NCBI RefSeq assembly: GCF_019976975.1
Contig: NZ_AP024630.1
Span: forward strand, 4,402,001 to 4,466,000
Length of the DNA stretch: 64,000 nucleotides
Origin: Arthrobacter sp. NtRootA1
GTDB lineage: Bacteria; Actinomycetota; Actinomycetes; Actinomycetales; Micrococcaceae
Reading direction: 5' to 3'
Shown here: in pieces, positions 18,057 through 28,013 of the stretch
Position numbering within the stretch: position 1 is the first letter of the stretch
How the letters are laid out: the number at the start of each line of letters is the position of its first letter
Notes under the pieces: generated by a model
Told to the model about the DNA's origin: nothing
The model's database searches: none
Seen by the model: the letters and a program-made list of their open reading frames with translations, nothing else
Program-made: the position numbers and the translations under genes

Positions 18057-18257
18057 ATGGCTGGCAGGTTCGAAATTCTCAAAGACAGCGACGACTCGTA
18101 CCGGTTTCGCCTTACAGCGGCGGACGGAACGGTTGTAGCGGAGTCACCAACGTTCAAGCATCTCAAAGGCGTGGTGGACGGCATTAATGCAGTGCGTGAA
18201 AACGCCGCAACAGGGCTGATCGTGGACCGCTCGACGGCGAACCGAAGGGCTGCCTGA
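18057..18257 (+). CDS. YegP/DUF1508 family small protein (copy 1)
   Basis: A 66-residue protein from ATG 18057, with AGGGGGAC as a strong ribosome site. It matches the YegP fold: MAGRFEILKDSDDSYRFRLT, ADGTVVAESPTF, and GINAVRENAATG. It has a close paralogue at 60740-60931 in this window that shares GINAVRENAATG exactly. The function of the family is unknown. A 268-bp spacer separates it from the CHAD gene upstream; it converges on the NUDIX gene with a 22-bp gap. Confidence 0.88.
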   Translation: MAGRFEILKDSDDSYRFRLTAADGTVVAESPTFKHLKGVVDGINAVRENAATGLIVDRSTANRRAA

Positions 18258-18279
18258 ACGGCGCCCGCGGCCGGAGCTG

Positions 18280-18957
18280 CTAGAGCTCGATCTCGTACAG
18301 CTTGTCCTGGTCCCAGGGGACCGTCCATCCGAGTTCGTCGAACAAACCGCTGAGTACCATCCCGGTAAAGCCCCAGACCACGACGCCGTTGACGGTAAAA
18401 CCCGGACTCCTGAAAGTCCGGCCGAAACGGGAAATGGTGGCGGATACCCGGTTGACGGGGTCCAGGAGATCCCGAACCGGGACCCGGAACACCTGGGCGG
18501 ACTCAGCGTAATCGACGACGCGAACGGGTGATGGAGAGTCCCACCAGGCAAGTACGGGTGTCACCCGGAAATTGCTGCGGATCAGCCCGAGCTCGGGGAT
18601 GACGCCCAGCACCTTCACGCCACTGACGTCCAGCCCTGTCTCTTCCACTGCCTCACGCAAGGCCGCGGACACCACGGAGTCATCCTCCGGATCCACGCTC
18701 CCGCCCGGAAACGCTACCTGGCCTGGATGGTCGTCCAGGGTGTGAGCCCGTTCAAGCAGGAGGACGTCGAGGTCCGCCGGCGCAAAGGGGCGTCCGGATT
18801 CGGCCGGGATGTTGTCCAGCACACCAAAGAGCATGAGCACGGCGGCGGCGCGATTGGTTTCCGGCGTGACCGGCAACTGCGCCCAGTGGGAAGAATGTTG
18901 CTGCTCGCCGGCCTCAAAGCGGGACACTAACTTGGCAAGGTCCTCAAACGCGGTCAC
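18280..18957 (-). CDS. NUDIX hydrolase, CoA pyrophosphatase type
   Basis: About 225 residues from GTG 18957, which overlaps the nth stop (GTGA). The Nudix box runs from [10 protein letters not shown] through [13 protein letters not shown], matching GX5EX7REUXEEXGU. Upstream, [14 protein letters not shown] and [21 protein letters not shown] match the CoA-pyrophosphatase (NudL/YeaB) subgroup. It probably hydrolyses CoA or related dinucleotide pyrophosphates. A NUDIX gene of this type lies near nth and marP in M. tuberculosis too (Rv3672c). The long frame back to 19131 runs inside nth and is not needed. Confidence 0.9.
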   Translation of the reverse strand: MTAFEDLAKLVSRFEAGEQQHSSHWAQLPVTPETNRAAAVLMLFGVLDNIPAESGRPFAPADLDVLLLERAHTLDDHPGQVAFPGGSVDPEDDSVVSAALREAVEETGLDVSGVKVLGVIPELGLIRSNFRVTPVLAWWDSPSPVRVVDYAESAQVFRVPVRDLLDPVNRVSATISRFGRTFRSPGFTVNGVVVWGFTGMVLSGLFDELGWTVPWDQDKLYEIEL

Positions 18958-19748
18958 CCGGGCCTCCTCTGTGATTCCATCCGGATCTCCGCCGCCCTGT
19001 GCGTCTCGGCAAGCAACTTCTCCAACAGTGCCTCGTTGCCGGGCGCGAGCTCGTACTTCAACAACTTTGCCGCCTTGACGGGGTCGGTCTCGCCGTCGCC
19101 ATAGCTGGGACAGAGACTGGCAACCGGGCACGCCCCACAGGCGGGTTTCTTAGCGTGGCATATCCTCCGGCCGTGGAAGACCACGCGATGCGAAAGCATG
19201 GTCCAGTCGCGTGGTTCAAAGAGCTCAGCGACGTCGAATTCGATCTTCACGGGATCATCGGATGCCGTCCACCCGAAACGGCGTGCCAGTCTCCCGAAGT
19301 GCGTGTCAACAGTAATTCCGGGGACACCAAAGGCGTTCCCGAGGACCACGTTGGCTGTTTTCCGCCCGACGCCCGGAAGTGTCACGAGATCCTCGAGGCG
19401 ACCTGGAACCTCGCCGTCGTACTCGTCCACTAACCGGGTGCTAAGGGCCAGGACGTTCCTGGCCTTTGCCCTGAAGAATCCAGTGGGCTGCAGGATCGAT
19501 TCCAGCTCAGCAGGGTCCGCTTCCGCCAAGGCGCGGGCGTCCGGGTAGCGGGCAAACAGGATCTTGGTGACTTGGTTGACCAGTACGTCCGTGGTCTGGG
19601 CCGAGAGGACTGTGGCCACCACAAGCTCAAACGGATTCCGGAAATCCAGCTCGGCGTGAGCATAAGGGTATTTGTCAGCCAAGATCCTGTTGATCTTGCG
19701 TGCCCGGCGTTTCAAGGCGAGCAGGGAACCAGCTTCAGCGATGGCCAC
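18954..19748 (-). CDS. nth: Endonuclease III (DNA glycosylase/AP lyase)
   Basis: About 264 residues from GTG 19748 (AAGGACGCT upstream). It excises oxidised pyrimidines and nicks abasic sites. The helix-hairpin-helix [14 protein letters not shown] carries the catalytic Lys; the catalytic Asp follows in [14 protein letters not shown]. The [4Fe-4S] motif is complete at the C-terminus: [17 protein letters not shown] (C-X6-C-X2-C-X5-C). It is coupled to the NUDIX gene by a 4-nt overlap and lies 10 bp after the membrane-protein gene, so the three form a probable operon. Confidence 0.95.
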   Translation of the reverse strand: MAIAEAGSLLALKRRARKINRILADKYPYAHAELDFRNPFELVVATVLSAQTTDVLVNQVTKILFARYPDARALAEADPAELESILQPTGFFRAKARNVLALSTRLVDEYDGEVPGRLEDLVTLPGVGRKTANVVLGNAFGVPGITVDTHFGRLARRFGWTASDDPVKIEFDVAELFEPRDWTMLSHRVVFHGRRICHAKKPACGACPVASLCPSYGDGETDPVKAAKLLKYELAPGNEALLEKLLAETHRAAEIRMESQRRPG

Positions 19749-19758
19749 AGCGTCCTTC

Positions 19759-21198
19759 TCAGCCGCGTTCGATATTGCTGAGCTCCCGCAGGACCCCAAC
19801 CTTGCCATCGGTGTCCTGGACCAGGAATTCGTCGCCACGGTCCTCGAGCGCGAGGACCCAACCGCCAGGCTCAATGGTGAAGGCCGGAGCACCTGTCCGT
19901 TCGTCATATGCAGTTCGAGGCTGGGCTACGGCAAACCAGAAGGCTTCATAGGCAGGAGAGGAACCGGAATCATCAGAACGCCTGGACGGATCCACAGTGG
20001 CCCCAATGGAGTCGCTCACGGAACGGGTATCGGCGGACACGATGGGCGTGGCCATGGTGGCAGCCCATCCGCGCTCATTTCCGGACGTCTGGGCGGCCGG
20101 CGTCTGGGCGGCGGGCTGCTGGGCTGCTGCGGGCTGTGCGGCGGCGGGCTGCCGGGCAGCCGGTTGCTGGGCGTGCTGGGTAGTGGCCGGTGCCTGCGTC
20201 GGCGATTGCGGTTGTCCCGGACTTTCCACGACGACGTCTGGCTCGGCCGGTGAGGGCTCTGCTGGCGAAGCCGGAGCGGGCGACCCGGATGCAGCCGGGG
20301 CAGTGGCAGGGGCGGCAGCTGCGGGCGCTGCAGCTGCGGGCGAGGGAGGAGAGGAGGGTGCGGCAGCATGAGGTTCCGCAGCAGGCGTGGAATCGGCCGA
20401 ATGCACGACGGCGGGCCCACCAGTTGGGGCCGGAGCAACGCGGCCGGACGTGGCTGGCGGAGCGTAGGGGCTCGCACCGGCTGGCGGAGCATATGGATGG
20501 GCACTGGCAGAACCTGCACCCTGCGCCTGATACCCCGTTGCTCGGGAGTCGGGCGTCGAAGGCCCGCTTGCCGACTTCGGCGCTTTGGGTTCCTTGGGAG
20601 GCTTCGGGGCAGCCGGTTTACGGGTGGGAATCGCTGCCTGGCGGGCAACAATGTGGGCCGGTGTTTCAGCGCGGCCCTTGAAATCAGCCGACAGCACTGG
20701 CAGATGCGGGGCCAGAACGGTGGCGGCCAGCAAGCCCACGGAACCCACTAGGCCCAGCAGGACACTGCCGTTGAAGGAATCGACGATCGTCAGGAAGAAC
20801 AAGGGCACCGCGAATGCAGCGGTCACGGAAGCGAACTGGTCAATCGACAACGAGCCGACGCGGACAATGGTCCCGGGCTGAAGCCGACGGGCAACGAAAA
20901 GCGCCACAACAACTACCGGCAGGATGATTCCCAGAAGGAGGAAGAAAAGGTTGTCCAGGTTCCACAGGTTGTAACGGCCACCGAACATGGGCAGCAGCGA
21001 GGCGATGAACATCAGGAGTACGGAACCGAAAACCGTGAGGTCACGAATGGTGAAAGGGCCGGCAACTGCCTCGTATTTGGTGGGTGCGCCTGAGGCGGAC
21101 TTCGCAGCAGTGGTGGTACCGGCGTCGTTCGCCTTTCCAGCCGCGGTGTCCGGTCCCGTCGGGTGTGAGTCGTGCGGGCCTGGGCTCAGCTGGTTCAT
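19759..21198 (-). CDS. Membrane protein with Ala/Pro-rich linker and C-terminal SH3-like domain
   Basis: A 479-residue protein with a good ribosome site (AAGGAGAAATAG before the ATG). After a 45-residue polar N-terminus come about four membrane segments ([71 protein letters not shown]). Residues ~190-390 are a low-complexity Ala/Pro/Gln linker with APYAPPAG-like and AAQPAAAQ repeats. The last ~70 residues form a compact domain ([42 protein letters not shown]) that reads like an SH3-type beta fold. The specific function is unknown. It lies upstream of nth and is probably cotranscribed. Confidence 0.8.
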   Translation of the reverse strand: MNQLSPGPHDSHPTGPDTAAGKANDAGTTTAAKSASGAPTKYEAVAGPFTIRDLTVFGSVLLMFIASLLPMFGGRYNLWNLDNLFFLLLGIILPVVVVALFVARRLQPGTIVRVGSLSIDQFASVTAAFAVPLFFLTIVDSFNGSVLLGLVGSVGLLAATVLAPHLPVLSADFKGRAETPAHIVARQAAIPTRKPAAPKPPKEPKAPKSASGPSTPDSRATGYQAQGAGSASAHPYAPPAGASPYAPPATSGRVAPAPTGGPAVVHSADSTPAAEPHAAAPSSPPSPAAAAPAAAAPATAPAASGSPAPASPAEPSPAEPDVVVESPGQPQSPTQAPATTQHAQQPAARQPAAAQPAAAQQPAAQTPAAQTSGNERGWAATMATPIVSADTRSVSDSIGATVDPSRRSDDSGSSPAYEAFWFAVAQPRTAYDERTGAPAFTIEPGGWVLALEDRGDEFLVQDTDGKVGVLRELSNIERG

Positions 21199-21635
21199 CT
21201 ATTTCTCCTTCGTACGGCGGCGCCTTGGACAGTCCGGACCGGTATTTTCCGCAGGTTTCCGCGGAAAACCGGGCACACCTGACGATGCGTCCCAAGACTT
21301 ATTCAGCCTATGCCACGCCACTGACACTCTTCTAGCTGAAATCGGCCACGCTGCTCCGTCCACAGGAAACTCCAAGGTTCCTTACAGTCTGGCATTGCCA
21401 ACCCCCGTCATGTAAGCGGTTCCTGACAACCAAAGCAGCCATTCGTCGACGAATCCGTACCGCTCGCTGACCCATTTGTGACCACGCACACGTAGGACCT
21501 CCCAAAGCGATAATGTTGAAGGCGGACAACACTCTGCGGATCCGCCGCGGGACGCACTGCAACGGCTCACGGCTGGAGTGCGGACTTAGCTGGCGGCGTC
21601 CGCGCAGCAAAGATCGATGAATGATGAGGTTCACC
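21199..21635. other. 437-bp divergent intergenic region upstream of acs
   Basis: No convincing gene is seen; the short frames here have no ribosome site or recognisable sequence. The region must hold the promoters of acs (plus) and the membrane-protein/nth/NUDIX operon (minus). A weak Crp-like site, TGTGACCACGCACACG, lies at 21477-21492 (7 of 10 consensus positions). It would be consistent with cAMP control of acs, known in mycobacteria, but is not strong evidence by itself. Confidence 0.5.
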
Positions 21636-23681
21636 ATGTCCCAGGACACCACCGGATCCACGGCCACCGCTGCAGCGTCGACGCCGCAGAACGGTCCGGC
21701 ACCGCACGTCGAGGCTCTCGAGAATTTACTCCACGAGAACCGTAAGTTCCCGCCATCACCTGAGTTTGCCGCGAACGCCGTGGCTAGCGCCGATGAGTAT
21801 AAAGTGGCCGAAGCGGACCGTCCCGCGTTTTGGGCGAAGCAGGCCCGTGAGCTGCTGAGCTGGGACAAGGACTTCAGCGATGCCCTGGATTGGTCGGATC
21901 CGCCGTTCGCCAAGTGGTTTGTGGGCGGTGAGGTCAACGCCGCGTACAACGCGTTGGACCGCCACGTGGAGAACGGCCTGGGAGACCGCGTTGCCATTTA
22001 CTTCGAGGGTGAGCCCGGCGATACCCGCACGTACACATATGCGCAGTTGACCGACGAGGTTAAGAAGGCCGCGAACGCCTTCGAAGCCCTGGGCGTTGCC
22101 AAGGGCGACCGCGTAGCCGTGTACCTGCCGATGATTCCCGAGGCCGTCATCACGATCCTGGCCTGCGCCCGGATCGGTGCTGTGCATTCGGTGGTGTTCG
22201 GCGGCTTCTCCGCCGACGCGCTCCGTTCCCGCATCGAGGACGCCGAGGCCAAGCTTGTGGTCACCGCGGACGGCACCTACCGCCGGGGCAAGCCCAGCCC
22301 GCTGAAGCCGGCCGTGGACGAGGCCCTCAGTAAAGAGGGACACTCCGTGCAGAACGTCGTCGTGGTCAAGCGCAACGGCGAGGACGTCAACTGGGTCCAA
22401 GGCCGCGACCTCTGGTGGGCTGACACCGTTGACAAGGCAGCAACCGAGCACACCGCCGTCGGGCATGACTCCGAGCACCCTTTGTTCATCCTGTACACCT
22501 CCGGTACCACCGGCAAGCCCAAGGGCATCCTGCACACCACCGGCGGCTACCTCACCCAGAGCGCCTACACGCACAAGGCCGTCTTTGACCTTCACCCGGA
22601 AACGGACGTGTACTGGTGCACCGCCGACGTCGGATGGGTCACCGGGCACTCCTACGTCGCCTACGCACCGCTGATCAACGGCGCCACCCAGGTCATGTAT
22701 GAAGGCACACCGGATTCCCCGCACCAGGGCCGCTGGTGGGAGATCGTGGAGAAGTACAAGGTCTCCATCCTCTACACAGCCCCCACGGCGATCCGGACGT
22801 TCATGAAGTGGGGCCGGGAGATCCCGGGCAAGTACGATCTGTCCTCCATCCGCGTCCTGGGCTCCGTGGGCGAACCCATTAACCCCGAAGCGTGGATGTG
22901 GTACCGCGAGGTCATCGGCGGCAACGCCGGCAAGAACGGCGAACGCAAGGAACACCCCGCCCCGATCGTGGACACCTGGTGGCAGACCGAAACCGGTGCG
23001 CAGATGATCGCGCCCCTGCCCGGCGTCACCGCCACCAAACCCGGCTCAGCCCAGGTACCACTGCCCGGTATCGCCGTGGACGTGGTGGACGAAACCGGCG
23101 AGTCCGTTGCCAACGGCGAAGGCGGTTACCTTGTGGTCCGCGAACCGTGGCCCTCCATGCTCCGCGGTATCTGGGGCGACCCGGAACGGTTCAAGGACAC
23201 CTACTGGTCCCGTTTCGAGACCATGTACTTCGCCGGTGACGGCGCCAAGAAGGACGAAGACGGCGACGTCTGGCTCCTGGGCCGGGTGGATGACGTCATG
23301 AACGTCTCCGGCCACCGCCTCTCCACCACCGAGATCGAATCCGCCCTCGTCTCCCACCCCTCCGTGGCCGAAGCGGCGGTCGTGGGTGCCGCTGACGAGA
23401 CCACCGGGCAGGCCATCGTCGCGTTCGTCATCCTCCGCGGCGACGCCGTAAACGGCGGCGACGAAACCGTCCTGGAGCTGCGCAACCACGTGGGCAAGGA
23501 AATCGGCCCCATCGCCAAGCCCAAGCAGTTGCTGATCGTGCCGGAATTGCCGAAGACCCGCTCGGGCAAGATCGTCCGCCGCCTCCTGAAAGACATCGCA
23601 GAAGGCCGCGACACCGGCGATGCCACCACCCTGGCAGACCCCGCCATCATGACCCAGATCGCGGAATCGCTGCGTAAGTAG
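21636..23681 (+). CDS. acs: Acetyl-CoA synthetase
   Basis: A 681-residue AMP-forming ligase from ATG 21636 (GAGG six bases upstream); the frame also opens at 21621. It converts acetate, ATP and CoA to acetyl-CoA. Motifs in order: an N-terminal ACAS domain, the P-loop [29 protein letters not shown], the hinge region [18 protein letters not shown], and the C-terminal acetylation site [11 protein letters not shown] with its conserved lysine. It is monocistronic, with a GC-rich hairpin directly downstream. Confidence 0.97.
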   Translation: MSQDTTGSTATAAASTPQNGPAPHVEALENLLHENRKFPPSPEFAANAVASADEYKVAEADRPAFWAKQARELLSWDKDFSDALDWSDPPFAKWFVGGEVNAAYNALDRHVENGLGDRVAIYFEGEPGDTRTYTYAQLTDEVKKAANAFEALGVAKGDRVAVYLPMIPEAVITILACARIGAVHSVVFGGFSADALRSRIEDAEAKLVVTADGTYRRGKPSPLKPAVDEALSKEGHSVQNVVVVKRNGEDVNWVQGRDLWWADTVDKAATEHTAVGHDSEHPLFILYTSGTTGKPKGILHTTGGYLTQSAYTHKAVFDLHPETDVYWCTADVGWVTGHSYVAYAPLINGATQVMYEGTPDSPHQGRWWEIVEKYKVSILYTAPTAIRTFMKWGREIPGKYDLSSIRVLGSVGEPINPEAWMWYREVIGGNAGKNGERKEHPAPIVDTWWQTETGAQMIAPLPGVTATKPGSAQVPLPGIAVDVVDETGESVANGEGGYLVVREPWPSMLRGIWGDPERFKDTYWSRFETMYFAGDGAKKDEDGDVWLLGRVDDVMNVSGHRLSTTEIESALVSHPSVAEAAVVGAADETTGQAIVAFVILRGDAVNGGDETVLELRNHVGKEIGPIAKPKQLLIVPELPKTRSGKIVRRLLKDIAEGRDTGDATTLADPAIMTQIAESLRK

Positions 23682-23701
23682 CCTCCCTCGGACCCACTAG
23701 T

Positions 23702-23741
23702 CGACGGCGCCGCTCCCCTCCCAAGGCGAGCGGCGCCGTCG
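23702..23741 (+). terminator. Hairpin terminator after acs
   Basis: A perfect 14-bp stem CGACGGCGCCGCTC / GAGCGGCGCCGTCG around a 12-nt loop begins 20 bp after the acs stop. There is no long T-run, as is common in high-GC actinobacteria. Confidence 0.7.
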
Positions 23742-23860
23742 TGCGTTCAAAAGGATCGTGACGACGCCGCGACTGCATTTGCCACCCAGCAGCAGCGCCG
23801 GGTCCTAGACTGGAGCCAGAATCAGCCTCGTGTTTGATGAGGCTCTCCAGAAAGGCCCTG

Positions 23861-24658
23861 ATGCTTCAGGCAGCACGCCACTCCGCCATCATCGATGCCG
23901 TCCAGCGCGAGCGCGTTGTGCGGGTATCGGACCTCGCCCAGTTGCTGGGCGTCTCCCCCATGACCGTCCGGCGTGATATAGAAGCCCTCGAAGAAACCGG
24001 CCGGGTGGAACGAATTCATGGCGGGGCCAAACTTCCCGGCGATGCCAGCACCCACGAGCCCGGCTTTGAGCTCAAGTCCACACAGCTGACCGCGGAAAAG
24101 CATGCCATTGCGGTCGAGGCTGCCTCGCTGGTCCACGAAGGCATGGCGATCGGGCTCAGCGCAGGAACCACCACATGGGCTCTGGCGCAGGAACTCGTCC
24201 ATGGTCCCCGAATCACCGTTGTCACCAACTCCGTGCGGATAGCCGATCTGTTCCATCATGGGTCTTCATCAGGGCCGGCCCGGTTCGGCTCAACCGTGAT
24301 CCTGATTGGCGGCGAACGCACGCCGTCGGACGCGTTGGTGGGGCCGATTGCGACGTCCTCGCTCAAGCAGCTTCATCTTGACGTCCTGTTCCTGGGCGTC
24401 CATGGCATGGACGCCCAGGCAGGTTTCACCACCCCCAATCTGCTCGAGGCCGAAACGGACCGTGCATTCATGGCATCGGCCCGCAGCACTGTGGTCCTGG
24501 CCGACTACAGCAAGTGGGGCGTAGTGGGCATAGCCTCCATTGCCCAGTTGGAAGAGGCCGACGAGCTCATTACCGATTCGAACCTGGGTGAGGATGCCCG
24601 CCGCGTGCTCGCCGAGAATGTTGCGAAGCTGAGAATCGCGGACGTCCAGGCCAAGTAG
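23861..24658 (+). CDS. DeoR/GlpR-family transcriptional regulator
   Basis: About 265 residues from ATG 23861 (AAAGG five bases upstream; the frame also opens at 23834). The N-terminal DeoR helix-turn-helix reads RVSDLAQLLGVSPMTVRRDIEAL then ETGRVERIHGGA. The C-terminal sensor domain is of the sugar-phosphate isomerase-like fold (GLSAGTTTWALAQEL, VVTNSVRIADL, VLADYSKWG), which normally binds a phosphorylated sugar. It is monocistronic by position, with no sugar-kinase gene beside it, so its target is unclear; the alpha-galactoside block lies 3-4 kb downstream but has its own LacI regulator. Confidence 0.9.
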   Translation: MLQAARHSAIIDAVQRERVVRVSDLAQLLGVSPMTVRRDIEALEETGRVERIHGGAKLPGDASTHEPGFELKSTQLTAEKHAIAVEAASLVHEGMAIGLSAGTTTWALAQELVHGPRITVVTNSVRIADLFHHGSSSGPARFGSTVILIGGERTPSDALVGPIATSSLKQLHLDVLFLGVHGMDAQAGFTTPNLLEAETDRAFMASARSTVVLADYSKWGVVGIASIAQLEEADELITDSNLGEDARRVLAENVAKLRIADVQAK

Positions 24659-24745
24659 GCTCTCATACCGCGGGTGGAGGCCTGCCCGGGGAGGTCAACC
24701 AGTGGGCTGACGCCTAGGGATGGGGCCTTTGGGGATGCTGGAGTC

Positions 24746-25495
24746 ATGAACGCCATCCTCCACGCTCAGCAACTCACCAAGCACTACCCCGGCAACATCG
24801 CGCTCGATCACGTGGACTTCGCCGCAATTGCGGGCGAATCCATTGCAATCATTGGGCCGTCGGGTTCCGGTAAGACCACCCTTCTGCACTGCCTAGCCGG
24901 GATTTTGAGGCCCGACGCCGGTACGGTCACCTTGAGCTCGGCGGTCGGTCCGGTCCGATTGGATTCCCTCGGAGATGGGGCGCTTTCCCGTCTCCGCCGG
25001 GAGGAATTCGGTTTCGTCTTCCAGCAGGGCATGTTGCTGCCGGAACTGACCGCCCTTGAGAACGTTGCTTTGGCGCTGATGCTGAACGGCACCGATCGGA
25101 CTACCTCCGAGGCCCGTGCCGCCGAGTGGCTGGCGGCCCTTGGCCTTGCCGGCATGGAGCAGCGCCGGCTCGGTGAATTGTCTGGCGGGCAGGTCCAGCG
25201 GGTGGCCATCGCCCGGGCCCACGTCACAGGTGCACGCATCGTCTTTGCCGACGAACCCACTGGTGCCTTGGACTCCGCCACCTCAAATGAGGTCCTCGAC
25301 GTGTTGCTTCAGTCCGTCGCAGCCAATGGCCGAACGCTGCTGGTGGTCACCCACGATCCCAACGTGGCAGCACGCTGCCAACGCGTCGTGGAACTGCGTG
25401 ACGGCCGGATCGTGGCGGACACTGGCTGCGCCGTTCCCCCTCCCAGCCAGCCGGCCCCTGCAACCACTGACTTCAAGGGTGCGTTCAATGTCTAG
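24746..25495 (+). CDS. ABC transporter ATP-binding protein (MacB/LolD type)
   Basis: About 249 residues from ATG 24746. Nucleotide-binding motifs: Walker A GPSGSGKTTLL, a Q-loop FVFQQGMLLPELTALEN, signature LSGGQVQRVAIARA, Walker B IVFADEPTGALD, and H-loop VVTHD. The FADEPTGALD form is typical of the LolD/MacB/FtsE-like subfamily that pairs with FtsX-like permeases, and such a permease follows with an 8-nt overlap. The pair probably performs mechanotransmission, lipoprotein handling or peptide efflux rather than solute import; the substrate is unknown. Confidence 0.92.
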   Translation: MNAILHAQQLTKHYPGNIALDHVDFAAIAGESIAIIGPSGSGKTTLLHCLAGILRPDAGTVTLSSAVGPVRLDSLGDGALSRLRREEFGFVFQQGMLLPELTALENVALALMLNGTDRTTSEARAAEWLAALGLAGMEQRRLGELSGGQVQRVAIARAHVTGARIVFADEPTGALDSATSNEVLDVLLQSVAANGRTLLVVTHDPNVAARCQRVVELRDGRIVADTGCAVPPPSQPAPATTDFKGAFNV

Positions 25496-26864
25496 CCTTG
25501 CCCTTGCCCTTCGCCTCACCCCGTACCTCTCCCGGAGCAGCAGCCGTCAAACAGGGCTGCACCAAACCAAACTGCGCGACGCAGGGTTGCCAATTCTCGC
25601 GTTCGGCACGGTCACGGCACTCCTCTTGACGGTGGCTGGCGGTTCCCAAGTCTTCTGGTCCTGGTCTGATGACATCGCGGGCACCTATCAGGCGCTGGCC
25701 GTCGTCGCCATGGTCTTGCTCGTCATACCGCTGCTGACGCTCGGTGCCTCTGCAGCACGACTGGCCGCCCGCCGTCGTGATGACCGATTGGCGTCCCTTC
25801 GCCTCTTGGGTGCCAGTAGTGCCACGGTCATATGGATGACGGTCATAGAGTCAACAGTCCTGGCGGCAATCGGGGCGGTAGCTGGTGCTGGCCTGTATGC
25901 CTGCGCGGCGCCTTTTCTGGGATTGATCCAGTTCCGTGGACACGCGATAGGCGGCCATGCCTGGTTGTCCGTGGCGTCCATTCTCGGATGCATCCTGGCA
26001 GTCTGCGTCCTTGCCGCAGCGAGCGCTGCGCTTGGCCTGCGGAAGGTGGTACTGACGCCGCTGGGCGTGCGGACCAGGCAAACGGCGAACGGCGCGCACT
26101 GGGTTCGCGGTGTAATCGCGGCCGTGGTGGTGGTCTTCGGAGTGGTGGCCATGGGCATGCTCAGCAGTTTCGGCGCGTTTATGGTGATTATCGCCGTGAT
26201 GGGCGGCTGCTTTGGACTGGCCCTGCTTGCACTGAACCTGATGGGGCCGTGGGTCCTCCGACTTCAGGCGTCGTCGCAGCTCAAGAGGGCAAGGCGCCCC
26301 GAACAACTGCTCGCTGCACGGACAGTCCTGGAAAGTCCCAAGGAATCGTGGCGACAAGTTGGGGGCGTCGCGATGACCAGTTTTGTGGGAGTGTTCGTGG
26401 GCGTCGGCATGGCGGTGGCGGACACGATGGGCAGCAGCACATCGGATGAATCCACGCAGCTGGTGCGCGATATCAACACCGGCGTGATGATCACCCTGCT
26501 GGGCTCGTTCCTCATGGTGGCTTGTTCCGCCGGCGTGAACCAAGCCGCAGCGGTGCTTGACCGTGCCTCGACCCTCGTGGCCCTGGACCGGGTAGGGATG
26601 CCGCAGAAACTCATGGTGGCTGCACGGGTCAAGGCAGTGATGTCCCCATTGCTCCTCGTGGCGGGCATCTCTGCGGCCGCAGCAGCAGCGTTGGTCCTGC
26701 CACTGGCGGGTCCTGCCCTGTTGACCCGGCCCGTGGTGTTCCTGACCGTTGGTGGAGTTTTTGCGGCCGGCTTCCTCTTGGTCCGGCTCGCCCTGGCCGC
26801 GGGCACTGCACAGATCGGCCAGGTACTCGCCCGGCCCGAACGCTACGCCAGCATGGACTCGTAG
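25488..26864 (+). CDS. FtsX-like ABC transporter permease
   Basis: About 458 residues from ATG 25488, overlapping the ATPase stop. Many membrane segments are visible (GLPILAFGTVTALLLTVAGG, YQALAVVAMVLLVIPLLTLG, VASILGCILAVCVLAAASAA, VIAAVVVVFGVVAMGML, IIAVMGGCFGLALLALNLMG and three near the C-terminus). RRRDDRLASLRLLGASSATV and VALDRVGMPQKLMVAARVK are the paired cytoplasmic elbow motifs of FtsX-type half-domains. The open frame begins as far back as 25116 but there it is a shadow of the ATPase. It forms a two-gene operon with the ATPase. Confidence 0.88.
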   Translation: MSSLALALRLTPYLSRSSSRQTGLHQTKLRDAGLPILAFGTVTALLLTVAGGSQVFWSWSDDIAGTYQALAVVAMVLLVIPLLTLGASAARLAARRRDDRLASLRLLGASSATVIWMTVIESTVLAAIGAVAGAGLYACAAPFLGLIQFRGHAIGGHAWLSVASILGCILAVCVLAAASAALGLRKVVLTPLGVRTRQTANGAHWVRGVIAAVVVVFGVVAMGMLSSFGAFMVIIAVMGGCFGLALLALNLMGPWVLRLQASSQLKRARRPEQLLAARTVLESPKESWRQVGGVAMTSFVGVFVGVGMAVADTMGSSTSDESTQLVRDINTGVMITLLGSFLMVACSAGVNQAAAVLDRASTLVALDRVGMPQKLMVAARVKAVMSPLLLVAGISAAAAAALVLPLAGPALLTRPVVFLTVGGVFAAGFLLVRLALAAGTAQIGQVLARPERYASMDS

Positions 26865-26870
26865 CCCGCG

Positions 26871-26970
26871 GATGTTCTCTCACATCGGGGCCCTTTTTGA
26901 GGGATGCTCTCTCACATCGACGGAGGATGTGAGAGAACACCTGCGTCCAGGCGGCAGGATGTGAGAGAAC
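26871..26970. repeat. GATGTGAGAGAA repeat cluster, inverted copies
   Basis: Four copies of one core lie in the 115-bp spacer between two converging genes. GATGTTCTCTCACATC (26871-26886) and GATGCTCTCTCACATC (26903-26918) are in one orientation, and GATGTGAGAGAAC (26926 and 26958) in the other. The inner two can pair into a stem of about 13 bp. The same core recurs at 35029-35137 and 37811-37898. Confidence 0.85.
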
Positions 26971-26979
26971 GTCGGGAGG

Positions 26980-27999
26980 TCACTTGCAGCCGCACGACTG
27001 GCGCACGATCAGCTCCGTGGGCAGGATGCTGTGCTGCAGTGCCTCACCCCGTCCCTCCCCCACGAGTGCCCGAACAGCTGCTTCAGCCATCGCCTCCACA
27101 GGTTGGGCCACGGTAGTCAGCGCGGGCCAACTATATTCGGAATCGAGGGAACCGTCGAAGGACACAACGGCCATGTCATCGGGAACATTCAGCCCCGCCT
27201 CGTGGAGGGCGCGGAGGATTCCGATGGCCTGCATGTCGTTGCTGGCGAAAATTGCCGTGGGTCGGTTGGCCATGGCGAGAAAGCGCTTGCCTACCTCGTA
27301 GCCGCCCGGCCTGCTGAACTCGCCATGAAGCATGGGGCCATCCGGCAGTCCAGCGTCGCGCAAAGTTCGAAGCCAGCCCACTTCACGTCCGTCGAGCTGA
27401 TTACCTGTGTTGGTTCCTATGGCCAGGCCAATGTTTGTGTGGCCGTGCCCTATGAGGTGCTCGACGGCGGCCCGGGCGCCTGCTTCGAGGTCCACACCTA
27501 CACTGGTGAACCCTGGGGGCGAGCCGGCATTGTTCAGCAACACCGACGGGATTTCCGAGGCTTCAAGGTCGGTCAGGTCGGGATCGAACACGCAGCTCGC
27601 CAGGAACACTCCGTCCACTTGCCGTGCGGCAAGGTTGCGGATGTTTTGCCGTTCTTTGGCCAGGCTGCCGCCCGAGTTGGTAAGGACCATGCCGTAGCCA
27701 AGTTCTGCTGCAGCATCTTCAACAGCGTGGGCGAGCTGCGAGAAAAATGGGTTGGTGTTGTCGGGAACAATCACGCCCACAGTTTCGCTTGAGCCGAGCT
27801 TCAGAGCGCGCGCCGCAGCGTTTGGACGGTAGCCGAGGATACGGATTGCGTCGCGCACTTTTGCTTCCGTCGCGGGGGCCACGTTCTTGGGCCCGCCGTT
27901 CACAACGTAGCTCACGACGGCGGTACTCACCCCGGCGTACCGGGCCACGTCTTTGCGTGTAACCGGTCCGCGCGGGGTTTGTACTGCCGAAGTTGTCAT
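26980..27999 (-). CDS. LacI-family transcriptional repressor of the alpha-galactoside cluster
   Basis: A 339-residue protein. The LacI DNA-binding headpiece is at the N-terminus (VTRKDVARYAGVSTAVVSYVVNG, then ILGYRPNAAARALK with the hinge helix), followed by a periplasmic-binding-protein-like sensor domain (VGVIVPDNTNPFFSQLAHAV, PTAIFASNDMQAIGIL, VVSFDGS, TTVAQP). It is transcribed with the Gfo/Idh/MocA gene 14 bp upstream and faces away from the sugar ABC operon. A CG-centred perfect palindrome at 29355-29370 in the divergent promoter region is a likely operator. The natural inducer is probably an alpha-galactoside or galactose, inferred from the neighbours. Confidence 0.92.
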   Translation of the reverse strand: MTTSAVQTPRGPVTRKDVARYAGVSTAVVSYVVNGGPKNVAPATEAKVRDAIRILGYRPNAAARALKLGSSETVGVIVPDNTNPFFSQLAHAVEDAAAELGYGMVLTNSGGSLAKERQNIRNLAARQVDGVFLASCVFDPDLTDLEASEIPSVLLNNAGSPPGFTSVGVDLEAGARAAVEHLIGHGHTNIGLAIGTNTGNQLDGREVGWLRTLRDAGLPDGPMLHGEFSRPGGYEVGKRFLAMANRPTAIFASNDMQAIGILRALHEAGLNVPDDMAVVSFDGSLDSEYSWPALTTVAQPVEAMAEAAVRALVGEGRGEALQHSILPTELIVRQSCGCK

Positions 28000-28013
28000 G
28001 AGGTAAATGCTAG

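Noticed and set aside
21756-22955. A 399-residue minus-strand open frame
   Set aside because: It is a shadow of acs, with Val/Gly/Asp-rich composition typical of antisense frames in high-GC genes.
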